From NCBI GenBank assembly GCA_026225945.1, contig JAMJFZ010001796.1, forward strand, positions 22,978,001 through 23,042,000: 64,000 bases of DNA. Reading direction: 5' to 3'. The stretch is from Cricetomys ansorgei (Eukaryota > Chordata > Mammalia > Rodentia > Nesomyidae). Position numbers and translations under genes: made by a program. The stretch's first letter is position 1. Each line of letters opens with the position of its first letter. Below the pieces are notes generated by a model, which had not been told where the DNA came from, did not search any database, and saw only the letters and a list, made by a program, of their open reading frames with translations. Positions 47,086 to 58,868 of the stretch are shown here, one piece after another.

Positions 47086-47393
47086 ACAATGACAAAATAG
47101 CTCACAGTAAGAGCTTATGAAGACAATGTTAATGCCATCTAACAATTTTTGTTAGCATACTGTGTTGGGTTACTACATGTCAACATAAATTATACATTTC
47201 TAAGTTATAAAGGTAAAAATTCAGGGACAGAATAACCTGTTCAAAGCTGCAAGGCTTAAAGTTGTAGGACTCTAGTTTCAGTTTACATCTCTGATACCAA
47301 AATTATTGGGGTTTGTCACCTCAATAGATGTGAAGTGACACCAATAGGACCCTATTATTCAGTAGCTCTACAACTTAAAACCCTTCCATGTTG

Positions 47394-47534
47394 GATGGGC
47401 GGTGGTGAATCCCAGCACTCAGGAGGCAGAGGCAGGTTGATCTCTCTGAGTTTGAGGCTAGCCTGGTCTACAGAGTGAGTTCCAGGACAGCCAGAGTTAC
47501 AACAGAGAAACCCTGTCTTGAAAAACAAACAAGC
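47394..47534 (+). mobile_element. B1 SINE, well preserved
   Basis: It has gggcggtggtgaatcccag, cactcaggaggcagaggcag, tggtctacagagtgagttcc and agagaaaccctgtcttg with an A-rich tail. Confidence 0.93.
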
Positions 47535-48180
47535 AGTCCTTTCCTGTCTATACATAACTGAATTACAGCGTTTTCTGCAGCCCTCCTATACACACATCGG
47601 AGCTCACCCACTGCTTTTTTTTTTTTTTAGATTTTATCCTACTGTGGTAGGAAAAGCTTAGACTGGAACCATGATGGGTTCTGGTTTCTGCCAAGCACCT
47701 TCTTAATGGAACCCTGGGATATGCTACTTTCCCTCTTTGACTACTTATTACTTTTCTATACAACTCCAGATGGGAGTACTTCCCTTGTGCAGTGGTCAGA
47801 AAAAGCAGTGTGAAAGTGCCTACTTTTTTCTACCCTATGTGCATTGTCTTAATGGGACATTGGGCAGTGCCATAAGGAAAGGCCACTGTGTTCCTTTTGA
47901 AGATGGTCATTGCCACTCTTTTAATATTGTTCTCCATCTATAATGTCACCTGAAAAAAATACTTCTAAAATATATATCCTGTGGACTATCTGCTAGCAAT
48001 GATGGTGAGCTTTTTATTCAGACATGCCCTCCCACAGAAGAAATTAGAAATATTTGAATTTTTAAATATCTTGGGGCTGCCTTGTGATAGCTTGAAGAAG
48101 TTAGAGCAGTTGGCACCCCCAAACCCCAAACAGTAGTTAGGCTGACCTCTGAGAAGGGGGAATGAAGGACTAGGCATTAA
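47535..48180. other. Intronic sequence, nothing recognised
   Basis: No gene or named repeat seen; a T run lies at about 47616-47629. Confidence 0.5.
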
Positions 48181-48189
48181 GAGAAATTC

Positions 48190-48645
48190 CCTGATAGGCA
48201 GACACACACAAGAAAAGGAGCCATGAAAATGGCTGGCTTCCTCCTCTCCAAGATGGTTGGCTTCTTCTTCACCCTCCTGACCTGAGACAAAAGCCTAACA
48301 GCTTAAAATAAAGGTCTTTCAGGGGCTTTTTCTTCCCCCCAGTATGTCCCCTGCTGACAGGATGGCACACAAAATCATGGTCAGCTCTGGGGATGTTTAC
48401 ACACAGGTTGTGGGCCAATCAGCCATCCTGCCTTTCTTAAAGAGAACCAACCCTAAATTAGGGGAAGAAAACCCTCCAAAGACTATAAACCCCCAGTCCC
48501 CAGGGAGAGACTAGGCTGGGGCCTTCCCCCCTCTGCTTTGTGGAGGGTCTTTCTCTCTGTGTGCTTGATGTCTGTATTTACTTAACCTTAAAAAAGTCTT
48601 TCTTTAATGGCTTGGGAAAAAAAAATTCTTGGGTAGACCTGGGAC
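48190..48645 (+). mobile_element. Solo LTR of an endogenous retrovirus, sense to DIS3L2
   Basis: The U3 part includes gatgtttacacacaggttg and a cagccatcctgcc block. A TATA-like box (ctataaac) lies at 48484-48490, followed about 30 nt on by ggagagactaggctgg and ccttcccccctctgc, then a gtgcttgatgtctg region and an A-rich poly(A) zone (ttaaccttaaaaaag). Downstream cttgggtagacctgggac may be the 3' edge. Class and exact ends are uncertain, and no retroviral genes adjoin it. Confidence 0.5.
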
Positions 48646-48913
48646 AGACATTCACTCACGTGGATCTGCAGATCAGGGTCAAGCTGACTGACTGGGGCAA
48701 CCAAGGGATCTCCACTCTTGAATTGGTTTAAGGGCTAGCAATGCCTCTGGCTATCAGGCAAAATCAGGTGGAAATTCTTTTAAAAGAAAGGTTTTTTGAG
48801 TATAGACCTCATATTATTCAGTGACCAGCACATAAATATACCCAAGCACTCGAGGAAAGCAGAGGCCAGAGTTAAAACCACAAAAAACCAAGTTCCTTTA
48901 AAAAATATTATCA

Positions 48914-49130
48914 GGGGCTAGAGAGATGGCTCAGTGGTTAAGAGTACTTGTTGTTCTTCAAAGGACTCAGGTTCAATTCCCAGCACCCACATGGTGGCTC
49001 GTGGCCATCTATACCTTAAGGCCCTGGGGGATCCAACATCCATCCTCTCTGACCTTCGAGGGCCTTATATGCATGTGGTATACAGACATACATGTAGCCA
49101 AATTACCCATACACATAATATGTTTAAAAT
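48914..49130 (+). mobile_element. B2 SINE
   Basis: The canonical head is ggggctagagagatggctca, followed by gtggttaagagtacttg, caggttcaattcccagcacc, cacatggtggctcgtggcc and an acataatatg end. It has internal Pol III A- and B-box-like sequences. Confidence 0.95.
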
Positions 49131-49590
49131 TTATATTATTAGATGCTGAAATTATCTCAGTCTGAAAAACTTCCCTTTTTTCTGTTGAAAGAAATAAAAG
49201 ATAAGCCTGAAGATATTTGCAAAAAACATACAGCGATGAGTTGTGTCATCACAAATTGGAAAAGAAACCAACTAACTTTACATTAATGAAATTAAAAACT
49301 CAGTGGATTAGGGAAAGAATTCAGCTATTTAGTTTGAAGAAAAATATTTGATAGAGCTAATTGCAAATTAAATAAAGAGACAGTTAACAAATTGGAAGAT
49401 GGTAAGAAGTTATTCAGAATACAGCACAGAGAAAAACAGAAAACCAAAGCATAGAGTGATATGATCAAAGTTTAGTTTGAGTCCTAGCAGGAAATGAGAC
49501 AAACAGGGCAAACAAGAGCTTTGAGAAATTGATTAGATATTTGATAAAAATCAAAAGCAAAGGAGAACTCTTAAAAGAAGTTAGGTTGAC
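49131..49590. other. A-rich intronic sequence, perhaps old L1
   Basis: A-rich on the + strand, similar in feel to L1 ORF2 but without a block I can place. Confidence 0.35.
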
Positions 49591-49594
49591 CACT

Positions 49595-50125
49595 GACTTT
49601 TTTTTTTTAAGGTTATAATATAATTAGAACATTTCTCCCTTCCTTTTTCTTCCTCTGAATCCTCCCATATTCTCCTTCCCACTCTCCTTCAAATTCATGG
49701 CATCTTTTTTCACTAAATTGTTATTGCTTGCATATGTATATGTATGTATATACACATATATTCCTAAATATGACCTGTTACTTGCATGTATGTTTTCAGG
49801 GCTGACTGTTCGGCATTGGATAACCAGTTGGTGTACTCTTCCCTAAGGAAGGCCACCTCTCCTGCTCCCAGCTTTCCTCAGTTGCCTGTTGTGTAGGGTT
49901 GAGGTCTTGTGGGCTTTTCCTCATCCCATTTTCATGTCCGTTGGTGGCGTCCTTGTTCAGCTTACATTTTAGCAGTCATGTTGCTAAGACTTTATAGGTA
50001 TAGCTTCTGATATCACTAGGAGACACAATCTCATAGCAAACTCCCTGATCACCTGGCTTTTACAATCTTTCTGCTATTGGCTTTATATGTAAATACTGAT
50101 CATTTTAATTACTTTTTATCTCTAA
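49595..50125 (-). mobile_element. L1 3'UTR-region fragment, minus orientation
   Basis: It has cttcaaattcatggcatc, catgtatgttttcagggctg, aaccagttggtgtactcttc and ctaggagacacaatctcata, then gcaaactccctgatcacctg. Same L1-associated region as 14185-14825 and 24680-25600. Confidence 0.7.
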
Positions 50126-50139
50126 GATATCAAATAAAA

Positions 50140-50500
50140 CTCTTTAGAGTGTTATATGAGGCCTCTATGGTCTGGTCCTTATACTCAGATACACAAAGTC
50201 TTCCACTGCTCAGTTAGGTGCTTTTGGGTACTCTCTTCTCCCCTCTGGAATACCCCCATCCTCCCAAGGTCATTCCTCTAGCCAGCTCCTTCTCAACTTT
50301 CCTACTTCAGCTCTGAGGTCAGCTGCTCTTTCAACTCTACCCAGTTCCTGTCACATAACCCCAGACACACTGCTTGCCTGTTATTACAAGCCACGTACTT
50401 TCAATACTTGTTGCAGTTTTGTTTGCCTTCTAACCCAGGTGCTCCCTGGGAGGGAAACAATAATTTCCAATGCCTGACATTTCGTAGGTCTTTTGCAGAC
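50140..50500 (+). mobile_element. L2 3' fragment
   Basis: It has ggcctctatggtctggtcct, ctcttctcccctctggaata and gtcattcctctagccagctc, typical of the L2 ORF2 end/3'UTR. Confidence 0.65.
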
Positions 50501-51064
50501 TTAAACAGTGCCTTGATTTGGTTTTTTGTGGCCTTTTTGGTCTTACTTTAATCTTGCTTGTATGGAGAATAGGTCACCACAGCCACTGCCTGCAAACCAT
50601 CATCTTCTGGCTCTGCTTCTTCATTACCCTAGTTCCCTGGTGAGACTGTAATATCAGTGCCCTCTGCCCGTAGTATGAAGCAGTGCTGTGATTACAGCAA
50701 GGTAATGCACATGCAGGGAAAGGAACATGTTGAGAAAATTCTCTGGCATCGTGGTTCCATTAGCTTTACAGGACAGTGAGAAACTTGCTTGGGCTGGGAT
50801 TTGGTGCCCCAGGAGCTGTCTCTCCTGAGCCTTATTCCTTGCAGGAGCTAGGTCCTAGACTCATTACCTGCTCTTCATGCCCCAAAAGTCTTTAGCAGGG
50901 AGCATATCTTTAATTACAAATTTTGGGAATCACACATTTCTGTTGTCCTTTGTTCAGAGTACAATGGGCTTGAACTTGCCACGTGAATATACTACTCTTT
51001 TTATCTGATAGATTAACACCCACCCAGCCCTTTTAAAAGCCTTGACTTTTATATAAATTAAAAA

Positions 51065-51268
51065 AAATGTACGTGAGTGTTTTGCTTGTATATATATATA
51101 TGTGCCACATGCATGCCTGGTGCCCACAGAAGCCTGAAGGCAGTGATAGATCTCCTAGAACTGGAGTTACAAATGTTTTTAGCCACCACGTGAGAACTGG
51201 GAACCAAACCTGGGTCCTCTCCAAAAACAGCAAATACCATTAGCCACTGAGCTATCTCTCTAGCTCCT
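51065..51268 (-). mobile_element. B2 SINE, minus orientation
   Basis: It has tgcatgcctggtgcccacag, gagttacaaatgtttttag, ccaccacgtgagaactgg and ccactgagctatctctctag. Confidence 0.88.
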
Positions 51269-51651
51269 AAACACACTTTTTATTTATCATTATTATTAAT
51301 TATTTATGGTGCTGGGTATTAAACCCTGAAAAACTTTTGATATGCTTATAAAGTGTTAAGAATCATTAGACTTGTTGGCCTATTATTCCTATCAGAATAA
51401 TTATTTATTAGAAAGTTACGTTATAAAGAAAGTTTTCCTTATTAAGATAAGTCTGAATTTGCATTTTGTTTTATGCAGGTGGTAATGCTAACTCTAGTAA
51501 ACTGAAAGTTTCAAAGTGTTTAAATAGGATTTCAGATTGTCTATAGAAAGAGATTAGGATTGTACTTTTCTTTCTTTCCATAGTATTTCTACGGACTTTT
51601 GAAAAATTGTTTATATTAGTAGTGTACCTAGTTTTGAAAATATTTTCATTT

Positions 51652-51838
51652 AGGCTGGTGAGGTGGCTCAACAGGTGAAGGTGCTTGCAATCGAGCCCAA
51701 AGATCTGAGTCTGTTCCCTGGATCCACTTGGTAGAAAGAGAGAACAAGTTCTTTCAAGTTGTCCTCTGACCTCTACATGCCCTCCATGGACTGAGTGCGC
51801 ACATGCTTACACACATGTGCAAGCAAATAAATAAACAG
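51652..51838 (+). mobile_element. B3 SINE
   Basis: It has aggctggtgaggtggctcaa, gtgaaggtgcttgcaatcg, ttgtcctctgacctctacat and the tail gcaaataaataaacag. Confidence 0.88.
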
Positions 51839-51839
51839 A

Positions 51840-52795
51840 ACAATAAAGTAATCAAAAGAATATAATCTTTTAAATTAATACTTTTGGTAGCCACTGGTTT
51901 CTAGAGTTGAGACAGAAGGGACAGCAGAGCTGGTAGCTCTGTCCTTAGTATGGCAAACTGAGCATGGTTGGAGGCCACAACTGTTCCCTGTTAAGAACCA
52001 TTGGCAGCTCAGCCCAGTGCTCATGGTCCATCCTGATGTTGTACTGCTCTATCAGAGCAGTGTTTCTGAGAATCCATTAAGGCACTTTTAATTTAAACAC
52101 TTTCCTGCTTTTTCAGACCCAGCCATTCCTAGTGATGGAGATACACTTAGCACTCTCTCTCCTGCCCCTTCCCTCCCTCTCCCTTCCCTGCTCCTTCCCA
52201 TCTACCCCCAACCAACTCTAGAGCATTACCTCTGCCTGCCATCACTGCCACTTTTTTAGATCAGGCTCTGCTGTGTCTCACACAAACCCCCAGCTTTCAA
52301 AGTTCTCCTACATTTCTTTCTACTCCAGAGCACTACCACATTCACAGTCCTAACTTTGTGTATATCTCCTAAGGGAGAAGCATCTCTGGCTTCTAAGAAT
52401 GCTTTATGGGCTAGTGTCTGAGCTTGTCACTCTTTGTCTAGAGTTAGAAATGTGTTAGAAAATGTGTTCTGCTGAGAATAGCTTTGAATCCTAAAATGAT
52501 GGTGGCTTAAGTGAAAAGAAGTTTATTTCTCCCACACGTTAAAGACGACCAGATGTGGGCAGGTGATGGCTTGCAGGGTAGCCCACAGGCCTCCTCCTGT
52601 CTGGCTGCTCTGCAGGTCATGTGGCTTCCATATCCTAGGTGAGTGCTCAAGATGCAGCTGAGACCTCTGCATTCCAGCCAGTGAGTATGAGAGAAGAGAA
52701 GCTGGTCTCTGAACTTTAAGGACACTTCCTGAAAGATACTAGCAATACTTTCTCCTACATGTTACTGGTTAAAGCTATAGTTAAAACTGGCAGCC
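51840..52795. other. Intronic sequence, nothing recognised
   Basis: No exon or repeat named. A C/T-rich patch lies at 52150-52210. Confidence 0.5.
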
Positions 52796-52799
52796 ATGT

Positions 52800-53360
52800 A
52801 TAGTTGCAAAACACCATGCAAAACATGGTCTTTTAACCAGGCTGTGCCACCCTTGCATAAAACCCAGATTCCAATTGTTTCAAGGTTTAAATTCTGGGCT
52901 CATGTATCCTACAAGGCCCCACCTGATTTTACTCCTATTGTTTCTCATTCTTACATCTTGCATAACTCATTCTTGCCTCTGCTTTCTGGTCCTCTTTCTG
53001 GTCCTTGACTATAGTCAGGACTATATATGAAAAACTTCCTTCATCCTCGCCGTTCCTCACACCCCTTGCCCACACCATCCTTGTGTCCTGATGTAAATGT
53101 CACTTCCTCACATGCCTTTCCTTAACCTCTAAACCATAGTTCCCTCCCCTTTACTCTTTAAAACTGTTTTTCTTTCTGAGAATTCATCACAATTTATCAT
53201 TTATATTTACAGAGTGATTACTTAACTAACACCATTTCCACATTCGTGTGTGTAAGTATCGTGAGGGCTTAGAACATATTTCTCTTACTAAAAACTGAAC
53301 CCTCAATACCTAGTACTCAATAAATATATAATGTCTCAAATAAATGAATTAATAAATGAC
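52800..53360 (+). mobile_element. L2 3' end
   Basis: It has ctacaaggccccacctgatt, then gatgtaaatgtcacttcctc and cacatgcctttccttaacc, and the diagnostic end cctagtactcaataaatat followed by aaataaatgaatt. A long continuous L2 tail. Confidence 0.82.
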
Positions 53361-53811
53361 TTCAGATGAAGAAATGTAATGTCTTTCATTAAGCTGGCAA
53401 CTTTGCTGTTCAGTGCAGCAAGACTTAGTTGTTGCTAATATGTTAAGATGAATCACTTTCCAACTTAGTCTTGTGTTTCTTTACTTTCACTGATTTATTA
53501 TATCTGTGATTCTCACCTGCAGAATTGCAAACTTCCACGTAAATTATTTGAATGTAACTTTAAACAAAGCCTGATTTTTCCCAAGATGACCTTGTAAATA
53601 GAGAATCTGGAAAGTCATGTTTAGGTATGATATCTGGAAGTCATGCATGGGTCTACTTTCATTTTCGATGTAACCTGGTATCCTCTGGAATGGCAGACTT
53701 GCTGTCGTCAGCATTGAACCTGAAGTGATAGTCACCATATAATGGAGCCATCACGGTCCATACCAGAGAGCCTTATCTTAGGTTTGGGCTGTCATGAAAA
53801 AAGTAGTCTCA

Positions 53812-53930
53812 GCTGAGTACTGTACACATATGTGCCTTTAATCCCAGCTCTCAGGAGACAGGCAGGAAGATCACAAGTTTAAGGTCAGCCTCAGCTACTT
53901 AACAAGAAAACAAGACAATGAAAACCAGTT
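53812..53930 (+). mobile_element. B1 SINE, diverged
   Basis: It has gctgagtactgtacacatat, tgcctttaatcccagctctc and caagtttaaggtcagcctc, ending acaagacaatgaaaacc. Confidence 0.82.
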
Positions 53931-54167
53931 TCTTTTTTTTACCACTCTGGCTTGATTGCTACCTTTTTAAGTCCAAACCCTTAAATATCAGCTATCTAAG
54001 TAGTGTGTCATAATAATTTTGTTTTCCTGTTTTGTTTTTTTTTCCATTGAATTAATGTTATCATGTATAAAACACTGGCAAGGAATATTATGTTACAAAA
54101 GAAACCAACACTGTTTATATGTTTTCTTTCAGATTATTTTTAAAAAATATTCTGGAAGCATCTGGTG

Positions 54168-54210
<43 letters not shown>

Positions 54211-55598
54211 ACCCTGAGTTACTGCTCTAAGATAAAAGATGACTCTGGGTGGTTACCCTTCTTTTACTGATAGAGAGTTCATTTACCATGGGAAAATTTG
54301 TTTTTTACTTTTTGGAAAACTGAAATTATTGCTTTCAGTAGCACTGTGATGGCTGGATTTCAGCAAAGATAGAAACACATACTTGAACATTCTGATTTGA
54401 GATCACAGCAGTGGTTCCAGAGCTTGCCCAGAAGCAGCCAATCATGAAAAGGATTTTTGTACTTCTTTGGGCCTTGGAAATATTTGAATGATAAGTACAA
54501 GTCTCTCTTAGCTATGTGCCATGTGAATTGATTATTGATCTCTTTTTAATCAGAAACTCTGATATAGCTGAAGATAAATGTTTTACAGGGGAAATCTAAT
54601 GTAACAAGTGAAAGTACCAAAAAAATTAAAATTTTCAGAAAGTCTAGTTTGCTGCCTTTTTCATGGGTGTTTTAATGTAATGCTTCTGGTACAAAGCTTG
54701 ACACACCTGGAGAGGTGTGATTTCAGTTTCTTGGGTGAACGTGCATTGTAACTTTTAAGAATAGAAAATGAGCATTAGGAGACTTTAAGTACTTTATTCT
54801 AAGAATCTTTTTCCTTTCTTGTACTATTAATTGAATCTATTGATTGAATCTACTATTGATTGAATCTAGGGCCTTATGTATCTTATCAAGTGCTCAGTTA
54901 CAGCAACAGCCCTTGTCAATAAGAATTGAAAGCTAGGAAAATCGAGTTGGGTCATATTCACTCAATAAATGCAATTTATTTTTCATTGTTTTGTTAATTA
55001 TGGCTGATATGAGAGTACTTTTCAAAGTACTTTGTTAATGTTTGGGGACTCTGTGATGCAGCTTCCATGAGGTTGCCATCCATGATGCGGTGGGACTTTA
55101 TGGTAATGTGATTATTTTAAGGTCACCCATGTTCTTGTGAGTAACCCCTCACTTGCACTCTGTAAGAATGCCCAATTTAAAAAAAGAAGTAAACATTTAT
55201 GTTCATTTTTATTTCATTTATTTTAGCAGATGTACATGATAAACTGCTTATCACTTTTATTCTGCTAGAGTCATTTGTAATGTCTAAAACTTTTATTTTT
55301 GGGCATTTTGACTAATGAGCAATTTAGTTTTAATGCTCTCTACATGTATGACATTTAATGTTAGTAATGTTAAGTAGATCAAATGTAGCCTCCTAAGGCC
55401 AGGTGTTCAGCGAGAGCACAGATACGATATGGTTGACCTTATCTGAATCACCTGTTTTGTGCATTCCTCTTTTGTGAAAGAAGTGTTGTGGAGTACATGG
55501 CCTCCATGAACCTTTCTAATTTGAATTTAAAGATCTCTGTGTGCCCAGTGGACATGCAGCTAATTGGTTCCTCTTCTCTTCTTTTTTCTCTGACTTAG
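53931..55598. other. Intronic sequence before exon B
   Basis: Contains a 39-nt T run (54170-54208) and a short triplicated ATTGATTGAATCTA-type repeat at 54828-54868. Possible ID scrap near 54870-54915. Nothing else recognised. Confidence 0.5.
54170..54208. repeat. (T)39 homopolymer
   Basis: Thirty-nine consecutive T. No recognisable SINE body adjoins it, so its origin is not clear. Confidence 0.95.
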
Positions 55599-55699
55599 GA
55601 AAAGAGGATTCTAGTGCTCCGGTTACAAAAGACGAGAACACCCCCGTGTCACAGGACACAAGAGCCTTATCAGAGAAGTCACTGCAGAAATCGGCAAAG
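55599..55699 (+). CDS. DIS3L2: DIS3L2 internal exon B (partial CDS, 101 nt)
   Basis: The first two bases complete the Gly codon begun at 30006. The reading then runs [18 protein letters not shown] followed by [15 protein letters not shown], 34 codons in all counting the split one. The second half ([14 protein letters not shown]) is the recognisable DIS3L2 linker just before the [11 protein letters not shown] block, and the first half is a less conserved acidic/Ser-Thr linker. The acceptor is strong: a long pyrimidine tract ending gacttag. The donor is AAG|GTCATT, which has the invariant GT but departs from consensus at +3 and +5. Reading through it adds about 25 residues and stops at TAA 55775-55777. 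Exon length (101 nt) and phases agree with both neighbours, so the exon call is secure despite the weak donor. Confidence 0.94.
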
Positions 55700-57648
55700 G
55701 TCATTTCCTACAGATTTTCTGGGGTGCTCATCAGAACTATAGTTGCTCAGTTAATCAGAAAGTCTGCAGAAGCTTAAATTATGGGAAATGAATAGGATTT
55801 TTATAACTTTAAGAAGATGAGTATGTATTTATTTGCTTGATTTGGGATGTTAGTGGCATCTTAGGTGTAGGACCAAACATAGTTGGCTCTTGCTCTTAGT
55901 GGCACATGTGCTGTAAAAGGACAAGAGATAAAAAGTAAGACCACAGTGTGAGGCTTCCCATACCAGAGGTATCCATCATTGTTTACTCTGGGAATCAAAT
56001 GGCTATACTCCAACCATCTTCCTGAGAGTAGTTCTCCTGCCTGCCGGCATGAGGAGTTTGCAAGTTGTTATACTGTGTGTATCCTGCTGTTGTTCATGGA
56101 GTTATCCAGAGCTTCGTCCAGAGACACTCACTCCTCAGATCTAACATGAAACTCCAGAAATACCAGACAATCCTGCCAGCACTTGTAAAGGAAAGTCACT
56201 GGGGCCCTGGATAGTAAATGGCCAGGGGGAAGGGCTCTTCTTTCACTCAGGTCCCTGCTCTCTCTTCCTACCAAGAAACATAAGGCAGCTGACTGGCTTC
56301 AACACAAGAGATCCCATGACAAGAAACTCCATGCTCAGAAAATCTTTTTCTCCTATGGTCCAGAGACTCCTCTTTCTAACTCAGAGGCCCCAGGCAGCTA
56401 GAGACCATAGTGAAAAAGTTTTTGGCTCCATATACAGCCTGACATGGAAAGCTCCTTTCTCCAGGACTTAGCCATTGGCTAGTAAGAACCTGCCTCAACA
56501 GGCCTGTGATTCGTATGGGCTGGGAATTCCTCCTTTGTAGCCTAGAGATGCTGAACAGCCAAGTAGTACCAGCAAGGGCCACCCTGTTATAAGACACTAC
56601 AAATTGGAAGACTCTGTCCTTGAAGGCTAGAGATAGTCCTTCCATATTTCCAGGTGGCCTAACCTGGGAGATTCTCTTCTACCTCAGAGGAATAACTAGC
56701 AGACAGCAGCAGGAGTCCATTGTTACCATACAAACAAAACATATCAAAATGCTTTTGAAAACAGCATTATCACTGGGACTGAGGCCCACCTCATCAGGCT
56801 AAAGTGTGCTGAAGTGGAACAAGATTTCTGCCTGTCTGTGAGAGGTTTAAGTATGACCCAGAATCTCTTAAGGTGAGAGCCAGGAGGTTCACAATACAAT
56901 ACAAGCTCCTAAAGAACTGTAACAAGCAGAATGGTGGTGGTGCACACCTTTAATCCCAGCACTTGGGAGGACAGGACAGCCAGAGTTACAACAGAGAAAC
57001 CCTGTCTCGAAAAACCAACCAACCAAACAAACAAAGAAACAAAAAACTATATCAAGAACCAAAACAATCTCATTAAATGAGAAAAGACATCCAGCTGATG
57101 CCAGCACCAAGATACTGGGTTCTCCAGCAAGAGCCCAGTAGAAGAGCTACTATAAAGATCTTAACAAACATTACACATTCCCTGGACATATTTGCGAAAA
57201 CAGGAGATGTCAGCAAAGAAGTAGAAGTTATGTCGTAATTGAGAACAATAATTATTTTATGTTTAATAACATTTTTTATAGAAAGCAATTACTGTTTTGT
57301 TCTTGGGAAATCCTAGTATTATTTGTTTAGGCAAAGTATAATGTGGAACAAATACTTGGAGCTGTCCACCCCTGCTGGGCTGCACATATCTTTACAAGAC
57401 ATATGGAATGGTTATCAAAAGCATTCTCATCTAATTTATCCATTTATTCCATAGTCTCCCCTGCCCCCTCCTGAATACTTAAGCTGTTGCAACTTACGTA
57501 TACGTCACTTAGTTTTGGAGTATCACAGAGAGCCACTTTATGGTGACCTCCCAAAGCAGCTAGGTCCAGCTATTTGGTCAGATAATGTCCTGCTGACTTT
57601 CTGACTGATGCTCATTCAGAACAATGTCATTGTCTTTGGTGTTTTCAG
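55700..57648 (+). other. DIS3L2: DIS3L2 intron between exons B and C (1949 nt)
   Basis: A short intron from the weak donor gtcatt to acceptor ttttcag. Apart from a B1 at about 56928 I recognise nothing in it. In frame, the first 75 nt are open before TAA. Confidence 0.9.
56928..57048 (+). mobile_element. B1 SINE with an internal deletion
   Basis: It has agaatggtggtggtgcacac, ctttaatcccagcacttggg, then jumps to aggacagccagagttacaac and agagaaaccctgtctcg with a (CCAA)/(CAAA) tail. About 60 nt of the B1 middle is missing. Confidence 0.88.
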
Positions 57649-57896
57649 GTGGTTTACATCTTGGAGAAAAAGCATTCCCGAGCAGCAACCGGCATCCTCA
57701 AACTCTTGGCTGATAAGAACAGTGACCTGTTTAAGAAATACGCCCTGTTTTCTCCTTCAGACCACCGAGTGCCTAGAATTTATGTACCTCTCAAGGACTG
57801 TCCCCAGGACTTCGTGACCCGACCTAAAGATTATGCCAACACACTGTTCATCTGCCGCATCATAGACTGGAAGGAGGACTGCAATTTTGCCCTGGG
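57649..57896 (+). CDS. DIS3L2: DIS3L2 internal exon C (partial CDS, 248 nt)
   Basis: The exon begins on a codon boundary, directly following exon B. It encodes 82 residues plus two bases: [20 protein letters not shown], then [35 protein letters not shown], and ending [12 protein letters not shown] plus GG. It is the most conserved block in the window and is diagnostic for DIS3L2. It covers the second cold-shock-like domain that feeds RNA into the RNB barrel; the catalytic Asp residues of the RNB domain lie downstream, outside the window. The acceptor is ggtgttttcag. The donor is GG|gtaggt at 57897; this choice keeps the Gly codon open for the next exon (Gly-Gln in the family). Reading on instead gives an immediate TAG. 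No frameshift or internal stop is present. Confidence 0.97.
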
Positions 57897-58080
57897 GTAG
57901 GTGATCTCTGGCAGAAAACTGCAGGGCACAGGAAGAAGTCAGTGTGGGTGGGCTTTAGGTGAGCAGCTTATGTACTTTAGGTCTTACTTCTTTGCTAAAG
58001 CCTTGGTTTGGGTGCAGTTTGGCCCTTTTAGAAATTGCCCTTAGGGTCACCTTTATTGCTTGAATTACCAGGCAAACACC

Positions 58081-58106
58081 TTTTTTTTTTTTTTTTTTTT
58101 TTTTTT
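58081..58106. repeat. (T)26 homopolymer
   Basis: Twenty-six consecutive T in the intron after exon C. Confidence 0.95.
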
Positions 58107-58836
58107 GGAGTAAAATATAAATATATTCTGAACCTCTTCCTACTATGTTATAAGTACCACTGGGACCCTTGTACTGCAGATAATTTCTTGTACTGAACAG
58201 TCTTAACTTTCAGGCCTCATGTTAAAATATGAAAATTCCCACCATATTTCAGGGAATCTCTGGCTTCTTTGCTTTAATATGAACATGAAGACATGTTTGA
58301 GTATTGGGCTTGTTTATAGTGATCTTAATTTGAGTAATGCCAAAGATTTCATATGTGGCATTGCAGGCTAAATTATCCCCCTGCAGGGAGGAATGAGTAT
58401 ACCGTGTTTTGATGGAAGCTGCCAAAAATATCAGTCTTACTTTAATGTATATGTCATGGTCCTTAGACTCTCAATGATTGCCATTTTATTTTGTTTGAAA
58501 AATCTGTTGGACCTAGTTGTCTCATAATTGCTACAGCCATTTCTTCTTCTAGCTAGTATTCATTTTGAAAGAAAGGTAATATTGTGGTAGCTATATTGAC
58601 CCTTTATAATGGTGTCTAATTTTTGAATCACAGGAAATAAAATATATGTAATAATGTGGAAAAGTCTGCTTGAACAGTTACTTGTAATCCAGTTTAGTGG
58701 TCATCCAACTTGGCTGAGACCCTCCTGTGGATGATCTATGCTTACTAGAACCAATGCTGAAAGAATGAGCACTGGCCACTATGTGCTGCTTTTATAATAT
58801 TTATTCTGCTTGTACATTCTTAATGCTTACTTAATT

Positions 58837-58860
58837 AAATCAAATCAAATCAAATCAAAT
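58837..58860. repeat. (AAATC)n short tandem repeat
   Basis: About five AAATC units directly before a B1. Confidence 0.9.
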
Positions 58861-58868
58861 CTGCATTT

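Larger units (their letters stand above)
30007..55598 (+). other. DIS3L2: DIS3L2 intron between exons A and B (25.6 kb)
   Basis: It runs from donor gtgagt at 30007 to acceptor gacttag at 55598, and the flanking coding phases (1 then 2 bases of a Gly codon) join perfectly. No additional exon is needed by the protein, and I see no further DIS3L2 coding block inside. It holds the repeats listed separately. Confidence 0.9.

Noticed and set aside
49131..49590. Possible coding exon or L1 ORF2 in the A-rich block
   Set aside because: No open frame or block that I could place in either. Left as unassigned.
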